DNA of 64,000 nt. Origin: Nocardia anocheti (GTDB taxonomy: Bacteria > Actinomycetota > Actinomycetes > Mycobacteriales > Mycobacteriaceae). Below are positions 8,233-16,598 of the stretch, piece after piece. The notes under the pieces were generated by a model. It did not search any database, had not been told where the DNA came from, and was given only the letters and a program-made list of their open reading frames with translations. Every line of letters starts with the position of its first letter. The stretch's first letter is position 1. The position numbers and the translations under genes are program-made. Location: positions 124,001 through 188,000 of the forward strand of contig NZ_JAQQFV010000013.1 of assembly GCF_029675105.1 (NCBI RefSeq). The letters run 5' to 3'.

Positions 8233-8742
8233 ATGCGTGTGAGCAGGACCACGGTCGACCTCGACGCCTACCCCGACCTGGTGATGATCCTGCTGGGTAT
8301 GCGGGTGCGCACCCCGCGTGGGGTGCTGCGCCTGCTCGGGGTCGGCCCCAAGCTCTACCGCTCGCACGCCGACCGCCCCGACGGGCTGCTGCTGCACGAG
8401 GACGTGGTCTGGTCGATGCTGCCGCCGCACTGGGGCGCGCGCCAGTACTGGCGCGATCTGGACTCCCTGGAGCGCTGGACCCGCTCGGACCCGCACCGGC
8501 AGTGGTGGCGGCAGTTCCTGCGCGATTCCGGCGGCACCGGCTTCTGGCACGAGGCCTATTTCCGGCGCGGCGGCATCGACGCGGTCTACGACGACATGTC
8601 CGCCCCGACCGGGTTGGCCCGCTTCGCCCCGGTGGTGCCCGCGCGCGGGGCGATGTTCTCCACCCGGGGCCGCGTGCACGGCACCGCGCCGGGAGTGCCG
8701 CCGGTGGTTCCGGAATCGAATTATTACGAGGCCGACGAGTGA
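8233..8742 (+). CDS. DUF4188 (monooxygenase-like) protein
   Basis: A 169-residue protein with the DUF4188 pattern: MILLGMRVRTPRGV near the start, a central QYWRDLDSLERWTRSDPHRQWWRQF block, the GFWHEAYF segment and the DMSAPTGLARFAPVVPARG tail. Relatives are annotated as monooxygenase-like or uncharacterised, with a ferredoxin-like (dimeric alpha-beta barrel) fold. No catalytic mechanism is established, so I give no reaction. ATG 8233 follows a GAAGGG ribosome-binding site. The gene stands alone, divergent from the tRNA-Leu gene. Confidence 0.75.
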   Translation: MRVSRTTVDLDAYPDLVMILLGMRVRTPRGVLRLLGVGPKLYRSHADRPDGLLLHEDVVWSMLPPHWGARQYWRDLDSLERWTRSDPHRQWWRQFLRDSGGTGFWHEAYFRRGGIDAVYDDMSAPTGLARFAPVVPARGAMFSTRGRVHGTAPGVPPVVPESNYYEADE

Positions 8743-8915
8743 CGGTCGACACATAACTCCGCGATGTTTCCACGGTCTATCTCGTGGGTATCACGGTCAC
8801 ACACAACAGATTTCCGCATCGTGATTGATGTACGGAATTCAACCGAAAGGTGAATAGACAGTTCCGCGCCCGTGATGGTTGCACTGTAGGTCTACTGCGC
8901 GACAATCGAGCCGTT

Positions 8916-8921
8916 TACGGT
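8916..8921 (+). promoter_or_regulatory. Candidate -10 hexamer of the tyrosine phosphatase gene
   Basis: TACGGT ends exactly 6 nt before ATG 8928, and there is no clear Shine-Dalgarno site. This supports a leaderless mRNA and that start codon. Confidence 0.4.
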
Positions 8922-8927
8922 GTCGGT

Positions 8928-9545
8928 ATGCACGTGCTGTTCGTCTGCAACTCCAATGTCTGCCGGTCGGTGATCGCCGAACGACTCACGTGGGCGTTCG
9001 CGGCGGACAACGGCCTGACCGGACTCACCGCGGAGAGCGCGGGCACCCGCGCGCTGGTGGGATTTCCGGCCGAACCGCTGGCCGCGGAGACCATCGTGGG
9101 ATTGGGTGGCGAACTCGGCGGATTCACCGCCCGTCGACTGCGCCCGGAGATGGTCGATCGCGCCGATCTGATCCTCACCATGACCGAATCCCTGCGCGCA
9201 CAGGTCACCGAATTGTCCTTCGGGGTGGCCGCCCGGACTTTCACCCTGCCCGAGGCCCATCGCATCGCGAAGGTCACCGGCGCGAAATCCATTGCCGCGC
9301 TGCACCGGGCGCGCGACGACCTGGCCTATGTGGGCCGGGAGAACATCGCTGACCCGATCGGGCTGTCGCCGCAGGCCTTTCTCGAAGTCGGCGACCGGAT
9401 CGCGGAATCACTGTTCCCGTTGCTGGCCGCGCTGGCACCGCACCATCGGGCCGAGGACCGTCGCGAGGCCCCCGCCGGACTGGTGATCACGCCCGATCAC
9501 GCGCCGCCCCTGTCGACCTTTCTCGCCGCCCAGCGCAGGCACTGA
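8928..9545 (+). CDS. Low-molecular-weight protein tyrosine phosphatase family protein
   Basis: A 205-residue LMW-PTP fold protein. The P-loop CNSNVCRS near the N-terminus gives the C-X5-R signature with nucleophile Cys7 and Arg13; the usual Gly of CxGNxCRS is Ser here. The general-acid Asp is in the DP pair at ~142-143 (NIADPIG). Family members hydrolyse phosphotyrosine by a phospho-cysteine intermediate, though some relatives are arsenate reductases. The C-terminal ~40 residues extend past the catalytic fold. Upstream in-frame starts exist, but weak coding character and the TACGGT hexamer favour ATG 8928. No cognate kinase lies beside it. Confidence 0.82.
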   Translation: MHVLFVCNSNVCRSVIAERLTWAFAADNGLTGLTAESAGTRALVGFPAEPLAAETIVGLGGELGGFTARRLRPEMVDRADLILTMTESLRAQVTELSFGVAARTFTLPEAHRIAKVTGAKSIAALHRARDDLAYVGRENIADPIGLSPQAFLEVGDRIAESLFPLLAALAPHHRAEDRREAPAGLVITPDHAPPLSTFLAAQRRH

Positions 9546-9639
9546 CAGCGAGGGCTGTTCGCCGGGGCCGCACAGGGATTAGACTGCGGCGCGGACGTGC
9601 TGTTCTCCCTGCTGGTTCGACACACGACAGGACTCAGAC

Positions 9640-10050
9640 ATGCCGAAACGCATTTCGGATGTTTCGCTCCATGTGTATGTCACTCCGGACATGCTCGACC
9701 GCATCGTCGCAGGCATCCGCACGGTGGTCGACGACCACCTCCAGGACCGTGAGGTCTTCGCGTGGCGGTTCACCCTGCCCGTCGACGCCACCGATCCCGT
9801 GCACGGGGAACTCGAATCACAGTGGCGCGGAACCCATCCCGACCGTCCGTCGGCGGGCGAGGCCACCTACGAGATCGCCCTGAGCCTGGTCGGCGAACCC
9901 GACGACCTCACCGACGCCGACACGGCCCACCTCGAACACGGCCTGACGCTGACGGTGGACGACGTGGCACCGGGCCACGCCGTCCCCTTCCGGCTGCGCG
10001 CGCGTCAGCGCACCGATCGCGCGCAGGAACTGAACTACGGCCGCCGCTGA
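9640..10050 (+). CDS. Hypothetical protein
   Basis: I do not recognise this 136-residue protein. It begins MPKRISDVSLHVYVTPDML and is acidic in the middle, with no signal peptide, membrane helix or Cys. The regular alternation of short beta-like segments (FAWRFTLPV, YEIALSLVGE, LTLTVDDV) suggests a small alpha/beta fold. ATG 9640 follows AGGA at good spacing. Codon use is normal for the window. It is convergent with tesB, and the two stop codons lie in one stem-loop. It is probably a real actinobacterial gene of unknown role. Confidence 0.65.
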   Translation: MPKRISDVSLHVYVTPDMLDRIVAGIRTVVDDHLQDREVFAWRFTLPVDATDPVHGELESQWRGTHPDRPSAGEATYEIALSLVGEPDDLTDADTAHLEHGLTLTVDDVAPGHAVPFRLRARQRTDRAQELNYGRR

Positions 10051-10063
10051 GCGGGCTCAGCGG
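10044..10063. terminator. Stem-loop over two convergent stop codons
   Basis: CCGCTGAGC and GCTCAGCGG pair with a 2-nt centre. The palindrome holds both the TGA of the upstream plus-strand gene and the stop codon of tesB on the minus strand, so it may end both transcripts. There is no U-tract. Confidence 0.4.
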
Positions 10064-10965
10064 GCCGGGAAGTGCCGGATGACGCCTTCCTGCACCGTGG
10101 TGGCGATCAGTTCGCCGTCGCGCGAATAGAACCGGCCCGTCGCCAGGCCGCGCGAGCCCGCCGCCACCGGTGACTCGGTGGCGTAAAGGGTCCAGTCGTC
10201 GAAGCGGAACGGGCGGTGGAACCAGATCGAGTGGTTCACCGTGGCCGCCAGGATGCGGTCCAGGCCCCAGGACAGGCCGTGCGTGGTGATGATCGAGTCC
10301 AGCACGGTGGTGTCGGAGGAGTAGCCCAGCGCCGCCACGTGCAGCAGCGGGTCCTCGGGCAGCGCGCCGTCGGTGCGCATCCAGACCCGGTTGTGGTTGA
10401 GCTTCTCGCCGGTGCCCTTGAGGATCCACGCCGGATCGTTGGTGTAGCGCATGTCGATCGGATGCGGGGCGTTGATGAACATCTCGAGCTTGTCCTCGAA
10501 ACCGGCGAAGCTCTCCTCGATCCGGGGCAGCGTCTCCGGATCGGGCACCTCGGGGCCCTCGTGGGCGTGCTCGAGGCCCTTGCCCCAGTCCTGGAACGCC
10601 GCCAGCATGACGAACAGTTCCTGGCCGTCCTGGCTGGCGGTGACCGTGCGGTTGGCCAGGGCGCGGCCGTCGCGGTGGCGCTGCACGTGGTACTCGATCG
10701 GCTTCTTCACATCGCCGCCACGCACGAAGTGCGCGTTGATCGCGTGCAGCGGCCGCTGGCCCGCGGTGCGTCCGGCAGCGACGATGGCCTGCGACACCAG
10801 CTGACCGCCGAAGGTGCGGCTCCACACCTTCTCCGGATGGTTGCCCAGGAACACGTCCTCGCCGATCGGTTCCAGGTCGAGCAGGTCGAGCAGGACCCGC
10901 AGATCGGGGGACTGCTCGCCGGGCCCTGTCTCGACCTCGACCGATCCGCCTGCCGAACTACTCAC
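10057..10965 (-). CDS. tesB: Acyl-CoA thioesterase II
   Basis: A 302-residue double hot-dog thioesterase that hydrolyses acyl-CoA to free fatty acid and CoA. It has the N-terminal TFGGQLVSQAIVAAGRT and HAINAHFVRGGD motifs of the first hot-dog and, in the second, an Asp in YSSDTTVLDS, HSIWFHRPFRFDDW, and a Gln in TTVQEGVIR. These match the Asp-Thr/Ser-Gln catalytic set known for E. coli TesB. GTG 10965 lies 2 nt after the pyk stop codon, so the two genes form one operon, the same order as pykA-tesB1 in M. tuberculosis. Confidence 0.94.
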   Translation of the reverse strand: MSSSAGGSVEVETGPGEQSPDLRVLLDLLDLEPIGEDVFLGNHPEKVWSRTFGGQLVSQAIVAAGRTAGQRPLHAINAHFVRGGDVKKPIEYHVQRHRDGRALANRTVTASQDGQELFVMLAAFQDWGKGLEHAHEGPEVPDPETLPRIEESFAGFEDKLEMFINAPHPIDMRYTNDPAWILKGTGEKLNHNRVWMRTDGALPEDPLLHVAALGYSSDTTVLDSIITTHGLSWGLDRILAATVNHSIWFHRPFRFDDWTLYATESPVAAGSRGLATGRFYSRDGELIATTVQEGVIRHFPAR

Positions 10966-10967
10966 GA

Positions 10968-12383
10968 CTAGTGGTCCTCCTCGCCGATGCGATGAACGTG
11001 GATCAGATTGGTGGACCCGACGGTACCCGGCGGGGAACCGGCCACGATGACCACCAGGTCACCCTTGCGGTACCGGCCCATCGACAGCAGCGCCTGGTCG
11101 ACCTGGTGGATCATCGCGTCGGTGGAGTCCACCATCGGCACGATGAAGGTCTCGGTGCCCCAGGTCAGCGTCAGCTGGCTGCGCACCTCCGGCAGCGGGG
11201 TGAAGGCCAGCAGCGGCAGCGGGGTGTGCAGGCGGGCCAGGCGGCGCACGGTGTCACCGGACTGGGTGAAGGCCACCAGCGCCTTGGCGTTGAGGCGCTC
11301 GCCGATATCGCGGGCGGCGTAGGAGATCACGCCGCGCTTGGTGCGCGGCACGTGGGTCAGCGGGGGGACCCGGTGGGTCTCGGACTCCACCGCGGTGACG
11401 ATGCGGCTCATCGTGCGCACCGCGTCGATCGGCCAGGCGCCGACCGAGGTCTCCCCCGACAGCATCACCGCGTCGGCGCCGTCGAGCACCGCGTTGGCCA
11501 CGTCGGAGGCCTCGGCGCGGGTCGGGCGGGAGTTCTCGATCATCGACTCGAGCATCTGGGTGGCCACGATCACCGGCTTGGCGTTCTCGCGGGCCATCTG
11601 GATCGCGCGCTTCTGCACCAGCGGCACCTGCTCGAGCGGCAGCTCGACACCGAGGTCACCGCGGGCGACCATCACCGCGTCGAAGGCCAGCACGATCGCC
11701 TCGAGGTTGTCGATGGCCTCGGGCTTCTCCAGCTTGGCGATCACCGGCACGCGGCGACCGACCCGGTCCATCACGTCGTGCACGAGCTCGATGTCGGAGG
11801 GCGAGCGCACGAACGACAGCGCGATGAAGTCCACGCCCAGCTTCAGCGCGAACTCGAGGTCCTCGATGTCCTTGCCCGACAGCGCGGGCACCGACACGTT
11901 CATGCCGGGCAGCGACAGGCCCTTGTTGTTGCTCACCGGGCCGCCCTCGGTGACCCGGCACACCACGTCGTTGCCCTCGATGGCCTCGACGGTCAGGCCC
12001 ACCTTGCCGTCGTCGACGAGCAGGCGGTCACCGGCCTTGGCGTCGGTGGCGAGTTCCTTGTAGGTGGTCGAGACCCGGTCGTGGGTGCCCTCGACGTCGT
12101 CGACGGTGATCCGCACCTGCTGGCCGTTGGCCCATTCGGTGCGGCCCTCGGCGAAGCGCCCGAGCCGGATCTTGGGGCCCTGCAGGTCGGCCAGGATGCC
12201 GACCGCGCGGCCGGTCTCGTCCGAGGCGGCCCTGACCATCTTGTAGTTGTCGGCGTGGTCGGCATGGTCGCCGTGGCTGAAGTTCAGCCGGGCCACATCC
12301 ATGCCGCTTTCGACGAGCTCACGAATACGGTCCTGGGAGGCCGTCGCCGGTCCGAGGGTGCACACAATCTTCGTCCGTCGCAT
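10968..12383 (-). CDS. pyk: Pyruvate kinase
   Basis: A 471-residue pyruvate kinase, making pyruvate and ATP from phosphoenolpyruvate and ADP in the last step of glycolysis. Key features are the N-terminal RRTKIVCTLGPA, RLNFSHGD, the ADLQGPKIRLGRF turn, the active-site AKLEKPEAIDNLEAI, MVARGDLGVELPLE and ATQMLESMIENSRPTRAEASDVANAVLDG. The C-terminal regulatory domain includes the AFTQSGDTVRRLAR loop. Length is normal. I chose ATG 12383; a GTG one codon upstream is possible. tesB follows directly in the same operon. Confidence 0.97.
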   Translation of the reverse strand: MRRTKIVCTLGPATASQDRIRELVESGMDVARLNFSHGDHADHADNYKMVRAASDETGRAVGILADLQGPKIRLGRFAEGRTEWANGQQVRITVDDVEGTHDRVSTTYKELATDAKAGDRLLVDDGKVGLTVEAIEGNDVVCRVTEGGPVSNNKGLSLPGMNVSVPALSGKDIEDLEFALKLGVDFIALSFVRSPSDIELVHDVMDRVGRRVPVIAKLEKPEAIDNLEAIVLAFDAVMVARGDLGVELPLEQVPLVQKRAIQMARENAKPVIVATQMLESMIENSRPTRAEASDVANAVLDGADAVMLSGETSVGAWPIDAVRTMSRIVTAVESETHRVPPLTHVPRTKRGVISYAARDIGERLNAKALVAFTQSGDTVRRLARLHTPLPLLAFTPLPEVRSQLTLTWGTETFIVPMVDSTDAMIHQVDQALLSMGRYRKGDLVVIVAGSPPGTVGSTNLIHVHRIGEEDH

Positions 12384-12475
12384 CACAGAACTAGAGCGTA
12401 GTCCCCTCGGCTCGCCGAGTCCCTGTCCCGGTCGGGTTGACCGGTGAGTTCGCGCGGTGTTCACGAAATCGGTTG

Positions 12476-13147
12476 TCACCGCACCGCGACATGCCGGGAC
12501 AGTCGCGTCTCCAACCGGGTCTGACCGAAGCCCAGGATCAGGCAGATCACCCAGTAGTAGAGGGCGGCCACGCCGTAGAGGGCGAAGAAGTCGAAGGTGG
12601 GGGCGGCGGCGAGCTGGGCGGTGCGCAGCAGTTCGGTGACCAGGATGGTCGAGGCCAGCGAGGTGTCCTTGACCAGGGAGATCAGCGTGTTCGACAGCGG
12701 CGGCACCGCGATCCGGGCGGCCTGCGGGAACACGACGTAGCCCAGCGTCTGCGGGTGGGTCATGCCCAGCGACTGCGCCGCCTCCCACTGCCCGTGCGCC
12801 ACGCTCAGGATCGCCGAGCGCACCACCTCGGCCGCGTACCCGCCGACATTGAGGCTGAAGGCGATGACCGCCGCGGGGAACGGCTCGATGACGATCCCGA
12901 ACTGCGGCAGCGCGTAGAACACGATGAACAGCTGCACCAGCAGCGGGGTGCCACGGATGATCGAGATGTAGAACCGCGCGGGCAGTTCGAGCACCCGCCG
13001 CGGCGACATCCTGGCCAACGCGACACCCACCGCGATGGCCAGGCCCAGCACGAAACTGATCGCCGTCAACGGCAGCGTCATGGTCACCGTGGCCTTCAGC
13101 ATCGGCCACAGGTTGTGCCAGATCAGCTCCCTGGTCGCGGAATCCAT
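12476..13147 (-). CDS. Polar amino acid ABC transporter permease
   Basis: A 223-residue HisM/GlnP-type permease with about five membrane helices. It shows the start pattern of the family (NLWPMLKATVTMTLPLTAISFVLG), FYISIIRGTPLLVQLFIVFYALP, and the EAA loop GQWEAAQSLGMTHPQTLGYVVFPQA that docks to an ATPase. It most resembles cystine/glutamine-type permeases. It starts 3 nt after the binding-protein gene. No ABC ATPase gene lies on either side: pyk is downstream. So the nucleotide-binding subunit must be encoded elsewhere or be shared. Substrate is inferred only at class level. Confidence 0.9.
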   Translation of the reverse strand: MDSATRELIWHNLWPMLKATVTMTLPLTAISFVLGLAIAVGVALARMSPRRVLELPARFYISIIRGTPLLVQLFIVFYALPQFGIVIEPFPAAVIAFSLNVGGYAAEVVRSAILSVAHGQWEAAQSLGMTHPQTLGYVVFPQAARIAVPPLSNTLISLVKDTSLASTILVTELLRTAQLAAAPTFDFFALYGVAALYYWVICLILGFGQTRLETRLSRHVAVR

Positions 13148-13150
13148 CCG

Positions 13151-13909
13151 CTACTTGCTGACGTCGGTGCCGAAGTACTTCTCCGACAGGCGGGCCAGGG
13201 TGCCGTCGGCGCGCAGCTGCTCGAGCGCCTTGTCGATGTCGGCGATCAGGGCGCTGTCGTCCTTGCGGGCGGCGAAGGCCTGCTTGCTGGTCTCGCCGGT
13301 CTTGCCCGCGATCTTGATCCCGGTATCGCCGGTCTTCTTGGTGTACTCGCCGACGGCGAGGGTGTCGTTGACGGTGGCGTCGACCCGGCCCGCCTTGAGC
13401 AGCTGCACCGCCTGCACGAAGCCCTCGACGGCCTCGACCTTCGCGCCCGCGTCCTTGGCGACCTGGCTCCAGTTGCTGGTGGCCGACTGGGCGGTGGTCT
13501 TGCCGGACAGATCCGCCAGCGAGGTGATGGCGGTGTAGTCGGACTTGGTGACGATGACGCCCTCGGAGGTGGTGTAGGGCTGCGACAGCGCGTACTTCGC
13601 GGTGCGCTCGGGATTGACCGTCACCTGGTTGGCGACCAGATCGAAGCGCTGGGACTCGAGTCCGGCGAAGATCGAGTCCCACGGCGTCTGCACGAATTCC
13701 ACGCGCTTGCCGAGCTTTTCGCCGACCACGCGGGCGACCTCCACGTCGTAGCCGGTGAGCGTGCCGTTGTCCTGGTAGCTGAACGGCGCGTAGGTGCCCT
13801 CGGTGCCGACGGTGAGCACGTTCGGGTCGTCGGCGGAGGAGCAGGCCAACAGGCCGGTCGCGGCCACGACGGCGAGCACGGCGGCGGCGAGAAGTTTGCG
13901 CGCGAGAAT
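13151..13909 (-). CDS. Polar amino acid ABC substrate-binding lipoprotein (probable ATT start)
   Basis: A type-II binding protein of ~252 residues. Motifs: VLTVGTEGTYAPFSYQDNG, YDVEVARVVGEKLGKR, DLVANQVTVNPERTAKYALSQPY and the final LRADGTLARLSEKYF. It has a lipobox LLAC with Cys23 if translation starts at ATT 13909. That start has GGAG six bases upstream (within GGAGAAAGGG) and gives a textbook lipoprotein signal. Between GTG 13978 and ATT 13909 the third codon positions are only about 58% G/C, unlike the coding region after it, which argues against the upstream GTG starts. The partner permease follows after 3 nt. Substrate class is polar amino acid or cystine-like. Confidence 0.85.
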   Translation of the reverse strand: MLARKLLAAAVLAVVAATGLLACSSADDPNVLTVGTEGTYAPFSYQDNGTLTGYDVEVARVVGEKLGKRVEFVQTPWDSIFAGLESQRFDLVANQVTVNPERTAKYALSQPYTTSEGVIVTKSDYTAITSLADLSGKTTAQSATSNWSQVAKDAGAKVEAVEGFVQAVQLLKAGRVDATVNDTLAVGEYTKKTGDTGIKIAGKTGETSKQAFAARKDDSALIADIDKALEQLRADGTLARLSEKYFGTDVSK

Positions 13910-13920
13910 CCCTTTCTCCG
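13910..13920 (-). promoter_or_regulatory. Strong Shine-Dalgarno that decides a non-canonical start
   Basis: On the minus strand, GGAGAAAGGG lies directly before ATT 13909. The GGAG core is 6 nt from ATT, the ideal spacing. No ATG, GTG or TTG lies at a suitable distance downstream in frame. Confidence 0.55.
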
Positions 13921-14022
13921 CTGCGCGTGGGGCACGCGCAGGCCCAGCGACGCTACGGCGTCGGCACACACCCGACACAGAGTATGGCTCACCGTGCGCG
14001 AAATTCGCCGGGGAGAAACGCG

Positions 14023-14054
14023 AAACGGGTACCCCGCACGCGGAGTACCCGTTT
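14023..14054. terminator. Terminator-like hairpin after the TM2 gene
   Basis: Perfect 10-bp arms AAACGGGTAC and GTACCCGTTT, extended inside by a further CCGC/GCGG pairing. It lies between the stop of the TM2 protein gene and the start of the amino acid binding-protein gene (both minus strand), so it should separate the two transcripts. Confidence 0.65.
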
Positions 14055-14069
14055 TACGACGGTGCGCGA

Positions 14070-14603
14070 TCAGTCGCGCAGCGGGCGACCCTGCACATCG
14101 GGGACCTTGCCGGTGAGCATCAGGATGCCGTCGACGAGCGTCCAGACGACACCGAAACCGCACGTGCAGATGGTGACCGCGATCTGGGCGATGCCCAGGC
14201 CGGTGTAACCCAAGTAGAAGCGGCCGATGCCGAGACCGCCGACGAAGATCTGCAGCAGGCCCGCGATCAGCTTCTGCTTGTCGGAGTAGGGCACGCCGTA
14301 CATGTCCCGGCCGTAGGGCGCCTCCGGGTCGGCCGGGTTGTAGCCGGTGGGCATGCCGTAACCGGGCGCGTACCCCGGCTGCGGCTGGGCGTACGGATCG
14401 GGCTGACCGTATTGCGGCTGCCCGTACTGCGGCTGGCCGTAGCCGGGCTGCTGGGCGTAGGGGTCCGAGGGCTGTCCGTACCCCGGCTGCTGCGCGTAGG
14501 GGTCCGACGGCTGGCCGTAGGCGGGCTGCCCGTACTGCGGCTGCCCGGGCTGCTTGCTCAGGTCGGGCCCGTACTGCGGATTGGGGTTGTAGGGGTCGGT
14601 CAC
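14070..14603 (-). CDS. TM2 domain protein with Pro/Gln/Tyr-rich N-terminal repeats
   Basis: A ~177-residue membrane protein. The first ~105 residues are low complexity with tandem copies of a unit like GQPSDPYAQQPGY plus GQPQY units. The C-terminal ~75 residues form a TM2 domain: YSDKQKLIAGLLQIFVGGLGIGRFYLGYTGLGIAQ, then a second hydrophobic segment with CTCGFGVVWTLVDGILML. TM2 proteins are small two-helix membrane proteins without a settled function. A GGAGG site lies 8 nt before GTG 14603 but only 2 nt before ATG 14609, so I chose GTG. The gene lies downstream of lgt on the same strand. Confidence 0.85.
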   Translation of the reverse strand: MTDPYNPNPQYGPDLSKQPGQPQYGQPAYGQPSDPYAQQPGYGQPSDPYAQQPGYGQPQYGQPQYGQPDPYAQPQPGYAPGYGMPTGYNPADPEAPYGRDMYGVPYSDKQKLIAGLLQIFVGGLGIGRFYLGYTGLGIAQIAVTICTCGFGVVWTLVDGILMLTGKVPDVQGRPLRD

Positions 14604-14684
14604 ACTCATGTCCTCCATCATTCGTGCACGGCGGTTGTCCGGAATGCTGCCGCACCGCCGCCGTTTTGGCGAACCGGTCCGCGA

Positions 14685-15722
14685 TCAGGATTTCTTCGCG
14701 GCCGGTGCGCTCGCTTCGGTCTCCGGCTCGGATGTCTCGGCGTCGGACTCGGTGTCCTCGGACTCGACCGGCTCCGGCTTCTTCGTGACGTCCACCGCGG
14801 CGTTGTCGGCCGCTCCGGCGGCGCGCAGGGCCGCGATCTGCCACGGCCACGGGCGCGGTTCGCCGTCGGGCTGCAACTGCGCGGGGGTCTCGCGGCCCTT
14901 GGTCGCCAGCGCGAAGTAGGCCATCGCGCCGAGGAACACCAGCGCGGAGGTGAAGGAGTTGATCCGGATGCCCAGGATGTGGGTCGCCTCGTCGTTGCGC
15001 ATCAGCTCCACGAAGAACCGGCCGAAGCTGTACCCGGCCACATAGAGCGCGAACAGCCTGCCGTGCCCGATCTTGAAGCGCTTGTCCAGCTGCACCAGCA
15101 GCACCACGATCAGGATGTTCCACACCATCTCGTAGAGGAAGGTGGGATGCACGACCTCCTGCACCTGGCCGGTGGACACGCCGTTCATCATGTCGCGCGC
15201 GCCGGTCTCGGGATCGAACCGGTTGTAGATCTCGAGGCCCCACGGCACCTCGGTGGTGCGGCCGTAGAGCTCCTGGTTGAAGTAGTTGCCGAGGCGACCG
15301 ATGGCCTGGGCCAGCAGCACCGCGGGCGCGATCGCGTCACCGAGGGCGGGCAGCGGGATCTTGTAGACCCGGCAGCCGATCCAGGCGCCGACACCGCCGA
15401 AGAACACCGCGCCCCAGATGCCCAGGCCGCCCTGCCAGATGTAGAGCGCCTCGACCGGGTTCCTGCCCTCGCCGAAGTATTTCTGCCAGTCGGTGGCGAC
15501 GTGGTAGATCCGGCCGCCGATCAGGCCGAACGGCACCGCGAACATGGCGACGTCGAGCACCGCGCCCGGATGTCCACCGCGCTCGCGCCACCGCCGTTCA
15601 CCCCACCAGATGGCGACGATGATGCCGAGGATGATGCACAGCGCGTACGCCCGCAACGGAAAGGGTCCGAGGTGCCAGACACCCTGGGGCGGACTCGGAA
15701 GGTAGGCCAGGACTGGGTTCAC
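14685..15722 (-). CDS. lgt: Prolipoprotein diacylglyceryl transferase
   Basis: A 345-residue membrane enzyme that moves a diacylglyceryl group from phosphatidylglycerol to the lipobox Cys of prelipoproteins, such as the several lipoproteins encoded in this window. The family core is intact: GPFPLRAYALCIILGII, FGLIGGRIYHVATDW, the signature GRLGNYFNQELYGR(T/E), HPTFLYEMVWN and the late GRFFVELMRNDEA. After residue ~285 comes a hydrophilic Ala/Glu/Ser-rich tail of ~60 residues typical of actinobacterial Lgt. GTG 15722 matches the M. tuberculosis start region. It lies just downstream of trpA. Confidence 0.96.
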   Translation of the reverse strand: MNPVLAYLPSPPQGVWHLGPFPLRAYALCIILGIIVAIWWGERRWRERGGHPGAVLDVAMFAVPFGLIGGRIYHVATDWQKYFGEGRNPVEALYIWQGGLGIWGAVFFGGVGAWIGCRVYKIPLPALGDAIAPAVLLAQAIGRLGNYFNQELYGRTTEVPWGLEIYNRFDPETGARDMMNGVSTGQVQEVVHPTFLYEMVWNILIVVLLVQLDKRFKIGHGRLFALYVAGYSFGRFFVELMRNDEATHILGIRINSFTSALVFLGAMAYFALATKGRETPAQLQPDGEPRPWPWQIAALRAAGAADNAAVDVTKKPEPVESEDTESDAETSEPETEASAPAAKKS

Positions 15723-15797
15723 GGGACCCACGTTAGTGCAGGCCCGGACAGAACTCGGGCCCGGCAGCACGTCGGCGGCCGGGCCCGGGACCCTCGA

Positions 15798-16598
15798 TCA
15801 GGAACGCACGGTCGCCGAGCGCACGCCCTCGGCCAGTTCGGCGGTCAGCGCGCGCACCGCGTCCAGGCTCTCCCCCGCGGCCGAGACCAGCGCCGATCCG
15901 ACGATCACGCCGTCGGCGTAGGCGGCGATCTCGGCGGCCTGGGCCCCCGAACGCACGCCCAGACCCACGCCGATCGGGATGTCGGAGTGCGCGCGGATGC
16001 GGGCGCACAGCGCGGGCGCGGCCGAGGAGACCGCGTCGCGGGCACCGGTGACACCCATGGTCGAGGCCGCGTAGATGAATCCGCGCGAGGCCTCGAGGGT
16101 CTTCACCAGGCGCTCCTCGGTGGAGGACGGCGCGACCAGGAAGATCCGGTCCAGATTGTGGGTGGCCGAGGCGACGAACCAGTCGTCGGCCTCGTCCGGG
16201 ATCAGGTTCGGGGTGATGACACCCGCGCCGCCCGCCGAGGCCAGATCGCGGGCGAAGGTGTCGACGCCGTAGCGCAGCACCGGGTTCCAGTAGCTCATCA
16301 CCACGGCCTGACCACCGGCGGTGGTGATGGCCTCGACCACGGAGAACACGTCACGCACCCGCACGCCACCGCGCAGGGCCTGCTCGGCGGCGACCTGGAT
16401 GGTCGGGCCGTCCATCACCGGATCGGAGTAGGCGACGCCGACTTCGACGATGTCGCAACCGGATTCGACCATCGCCCGGCAGACCTCGATGGACCCGGCC
16501 AGATCGGGGTAGCCCGCGGGCAGGTAGCCGATCAGGGCGGCCCGGTCCTCCGCGCGCGCGGCGGCGAAGGTGTTGGCCAGACGGGATTGCTGACTCAC
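15798..16598 (-). CDS. trpA: Tryptophan synthase alpha chain
   Basis: A 266-residue TIM-barrel subunit that cleaves indole-3-glycerol phosphate to indole and glyceraldehyde 3-phosphate and channels indole to TrpB. Catalytic Glu is in DIVEVGVAYSDPVMDGP and catalytic Asp in the loop ITPNLIPDEADDW; the phosphate-binding GVGLGVRSGAQA and DGVIVGSALV motifs are present. In E. coli-type enzymes the first motif is ELGvPFSDPLADGP, so VAYSDPVMDG is the actinobacterial variant. GTG 16598 overlaps the trpB stop (GTGA), showing tight coupling with the beta chain. Confidence 0.97.
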   Translation of the reverse strand: MSQQSRLANTFAAARAEDRAALIGYLPAGYPDLAGSIEVCRAMVESGCDIVEVGVAYSDPVMDGPTIQVAAEQALRGGVRVRDVFSVVEAITTAGGQAVVMSYWNPVLRYGVDTFARDLASAGGAGVITPNLIPDEADDWFVASATHNLDRIFLVAPSSTEERLVKTLEASRGFIYAASTMGVTGARDAVSSAAPALCARIRAHSDIPIGVGLGVRSGAQAAEIAAYADGVIVGSALVSAAGESLDAVRALTAELAEGVRSATVRS

